The translations under genes and the position numbers were made by a program. Positions 4,460 through 5,985 of a stretch of 5,985 nucleotides of DNA are shown piece after piece. The notes below the pieces were generated by a model that was not told where the DNA came from, ran no database searches, and saw nothing but the letters and a program-made list of their open reading frames with translations. The stretch spans positions 1 through 5,985 of the forward strand of contig JAJHRM010000165.1 of assembly GCA_020832965.1 (NCBI GenBank). Reading direction: 5' to 3'. Each line of letters starts with the position of its first letter. Position 1 is the stretch's first letter. This stretch comes from Thermofilum sp. GTDB lineage: Archaea; Thermoproteota; Thermoprotei; Thermofilales; Thermofilaceae.

Positions 4460-5985
4460 ATGGAGTCGCTGCTCGAGTCCCCCCGCTTCCCCGTCGGCGT
4501 CGTGAACCAGGCTGCCGCGAAGGAGAAGCAGGGTGGCGGGAGGCCCGAGTTCTGGGAGATGGTCTTCTGGTGGACGAGGAAGCCGCTCGCGAGCGCTAGA
4601 GCCGTGCTCGCCGCCGCGGCGCTGCCGGCGGACGCGAGCGTGAGCACGTTCGTCAGCCAAGTGCTGCGCGCCAGGGTGAACATGAGGGGCGAGGTGGAGA
4701 ACGTCCCGCACAGGGAGAACCCCAACCCGCCGCAAGAGTGGAGGGAGCGGTTCGCGAAGATGAAGGTGCTTGACCCCTTCGCCGGCTTCGGCAGCATACC
4801 CCTAGAGGCGGTGAGGCTCGGCTTCGGCGAGGTCGTCGCGGTAGAGCTGCTCCCCACTGCTTACATATTCCTCAAGGCGGTCCTCGAGTACCCCAAGTGG
4901 GCGGTCGAGAAGGGCCTGGGGCAGCAGCTGGTCAAGGACGTGGAAAGGTGGGGCAGGTGGGTGGCGGAGCAGCTCGCCCAAGACCCCGACATCAAGGAGC
5001 TCTACGACCCGGACGTGGCGGTCTACATCGGCACATGGGAGGTCAAATGCCCCCACTGCGGCAGGTACACGCCCCTCATCGGCAACTGGTGGCTCGCACG
5101 AGTCTCCAAAGCCGCGGCGGAGGAGGAAGAGGGGGGCGAGGAGGGAGAGGAGGAGGGGGCTAGGAGCGGCTTCTTCAGCAGGCTCGCGTGGATGGATTGG
5201 GAGAACGGCTCGGTTAAGGTCGTGGACCTCAACAGGGAGCTGAAAGCCAAGCTGATCAAAGCGAAAGTGAACGCGAAGCAAGGCTACGTGGAGGTCGGTG
5301 GCAGGAAGTATAACGTGAGGCGGCCGAACGTCGACGCGCGCCGCGAGGCGGCGACATGCCTTTACTGCGGGAACCAGATCCGCTACTACCTGCCCAAGCT
5401 GAACCGGCACAGCGTCGAGAAGCCGAGGGGCGCGGAAGCCGTCTGGTACGTCAAGCACGCGCTCAGAGAGTGGAACCGGCTGCTCGAGGAGTACTTGAGC
5501 GGGAGGATCGAGCTGGAGAAGCTCCTCGAAAACCCCGCCAGGCCAACCCTCCTCGCGAAAGTGAAGGTGAAGGAGGGAGACCTCGAGTTCGAGCCGGCGA
5601 CTAAGCAGGACGCGGAGAAGCTGTGGAAAGCCCTAGAAAAGCTAAGGAGGATGTGGGGTGACCCGGATATACCGACGGAAGATTTATGGAAGTATACTTC
5701 AGGAACTGCTGGAAATCTGAGTATAATAGTTTGGGGTTTCGATAAATTCTATAAACTTTTCAACCCGCGCCAGCTCTTGACTCTCGTCAAGCTGGTTAGG
5801 CTGATCAGGGAGGCTGGCAAAAAGGTTGAGGAGGAGAAACTGAGAGAAGGGTGGAGCGAGGAGGACGCGTTCAAGTACGCGGAGGCGATAACAGCGTACC
5901 TAGCAATAGCGTTAGCGAGGTTTGTAGATCATAACAACCTTGTTACGCTTCTGCATCCGTCTAATCCTATGGGCATAGAGGTAGC
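4460..5985 (+). CDS. DUF1156-type DNA methyltransferase, 3' end outside window
   Basis: The frame is open from ATG 4460 to the window end: 508 codons, no stop. The N-terminus matches DUF1156/COG1743 methylases: FPVGVVNQAAAKEK (10-23) and FWEMVFWWTRKPLASARAVL (31-50), equivalent to the family's 'hlWWARRPLaaaRA'. SAM-binding motif I is LDPFAGFGSIPLEA (104-117), followed by VVAVELLPTAY (125-135). A split zinc ribbon has CPHC at 197-200 and CLYC at 300-303. Between them is a Glu-rich insertion (221-232). The region TAYLAIALARFVDHNN (478-493) is also typical. Members of this family are usually about twice this length, and the catalytic (D/N)PPY motif is expected beyond the window. Family members are predicted adenine-specific DNA methylases and commonly sit beside a DUF499 ATPase and a helicase in defence islands, so those genes may follow. 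G+C falls sharply after about 5660 without a frame break. Start chosen from the TATA spacing; no Shine-Dalgarno sequence. Confidence 0.88.
   Translation, partial: MESLLESPRFPVGVVNQAAAKEKQGGGRPEFWEMVFWWTRKPLASARAVLAAAALPADASVSTFVSQVLRARVNMRGEVENVPHRENPNPPQEWRERFAKMKVLDPFAGFGSIPLEAVRLGFGEVVAVELLPTAYIFLKAVLEYPKWAVEKGLGQQLVKDVERWGRWVAEQLAQDPDIKELYDPDVAVYIGTWEVKCPHCGRYTPLIGNWWLARVSKAAAEEEEGGEEGEEEGARSGFFSRLAWMDWENGSVKVVDLNRELKAKLIKAKVNAKQGYVEVGGRKYNVRRPNVDARREAATCLYCGNQIRYYLPKLNRHSVEKPRGAEAVWYVKHALREWNRLLEEYLSGRIELEKLLENPARPTLLAKVKVKEGDLEFEPATKQDAEKLWKALEKLRRMWGDPDIPTEDLWKYTSGTAGNLSIIVWGFDKFYKLFNPRQLLTLVKLVRLIREAGKKVEEEKLREGWSEEDAFKYAEAITAYLAIALARFVDHNNLVTLLHPSNPMGIEV
5120..5155 (+). repeat. GAG-rich tract encoding a polyglutamate insertion
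   Basis: This purine-only GAG/GGA-rich tract encodes 9 Glu and 3 Gly in residues 221-232 of the methylase, between the two halves of its zinc ribbon. Such low-complexity tracts can expand or contract by slippage, so length may vary between strains. Confidence 0.6.

Noticed and set aside
4802..5458. Minus-strand 218-codon ORF antisense to the methylase gene
   Set aside because: It mirrors the GC-rich third positions of the methylase frame. The plus frame carries motif I and the zinc ribbon.

Overview
The window looks like chromosomal DNA of a hyperthermophilic archaeon, most likely a Thermoproteia (crenarchaeal) lineage. The evidence is GC-rich coding DNA with heavy AGG/AGC/CTC use, GTG and TTG starts, CTTTTTAA-like TATA boxes about 26-29 bases ahead of start codons (leaderless transcripts), and short HEPN and EVE proteins of archaeal type. 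A Thermofilum-like host would fit, but that is a guess from style and not a match.

Layout, left to right. Bases 2-772 (+) are the 3' part of a gene with a PD-(D/E)XK nuclease-like C-terminus, cut by the window edge. Bases 868-2010 (-) encode a 380-residue protein with an N-terminal HEPN-type helical domain, convergent with the first gene. A non-coding divergent region (2011-2319) follows. Then comes a tightly coupled pair on +: an unrecognised 220-residue protein (2320-2982) and a 279-residue HEPN/DUF4145-like protein (2988-3827) with an R-x4-H motif. Bases 3921-4283 (+) encode a 120-residue EVE-domain protein. After a 176-base spacer with a large imperfect hairpin, 4460 to the window end (+) holds the first 508 codons of a large DUF1156-type DNA methyltransferase (COG1743-like) with a split zinc ribbon; it runs off the right edge.

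Read together, this is a defence-island-like stretch: a nuclease-like protein, two HEPN proteins, a predicted modified-base reader (EVE) and a predicted DNA base methylase. No two of these functions are proven to form one system. The strongest internal links are (i) the 2320/2988 pair, where the stop codon of the first gene lies inside the Shine-Dalgarno sequence of the second, and (ii) the EVE and methylase promoters, which share TTTCCGCG between TATA box and start codon and may be co-regulated as a writer/reader pair. The two HEPN-type genes are clearly more AT-rich than their neighbours, and the methylase gene itself changes composition near 5660, so the locus looks mosaic.
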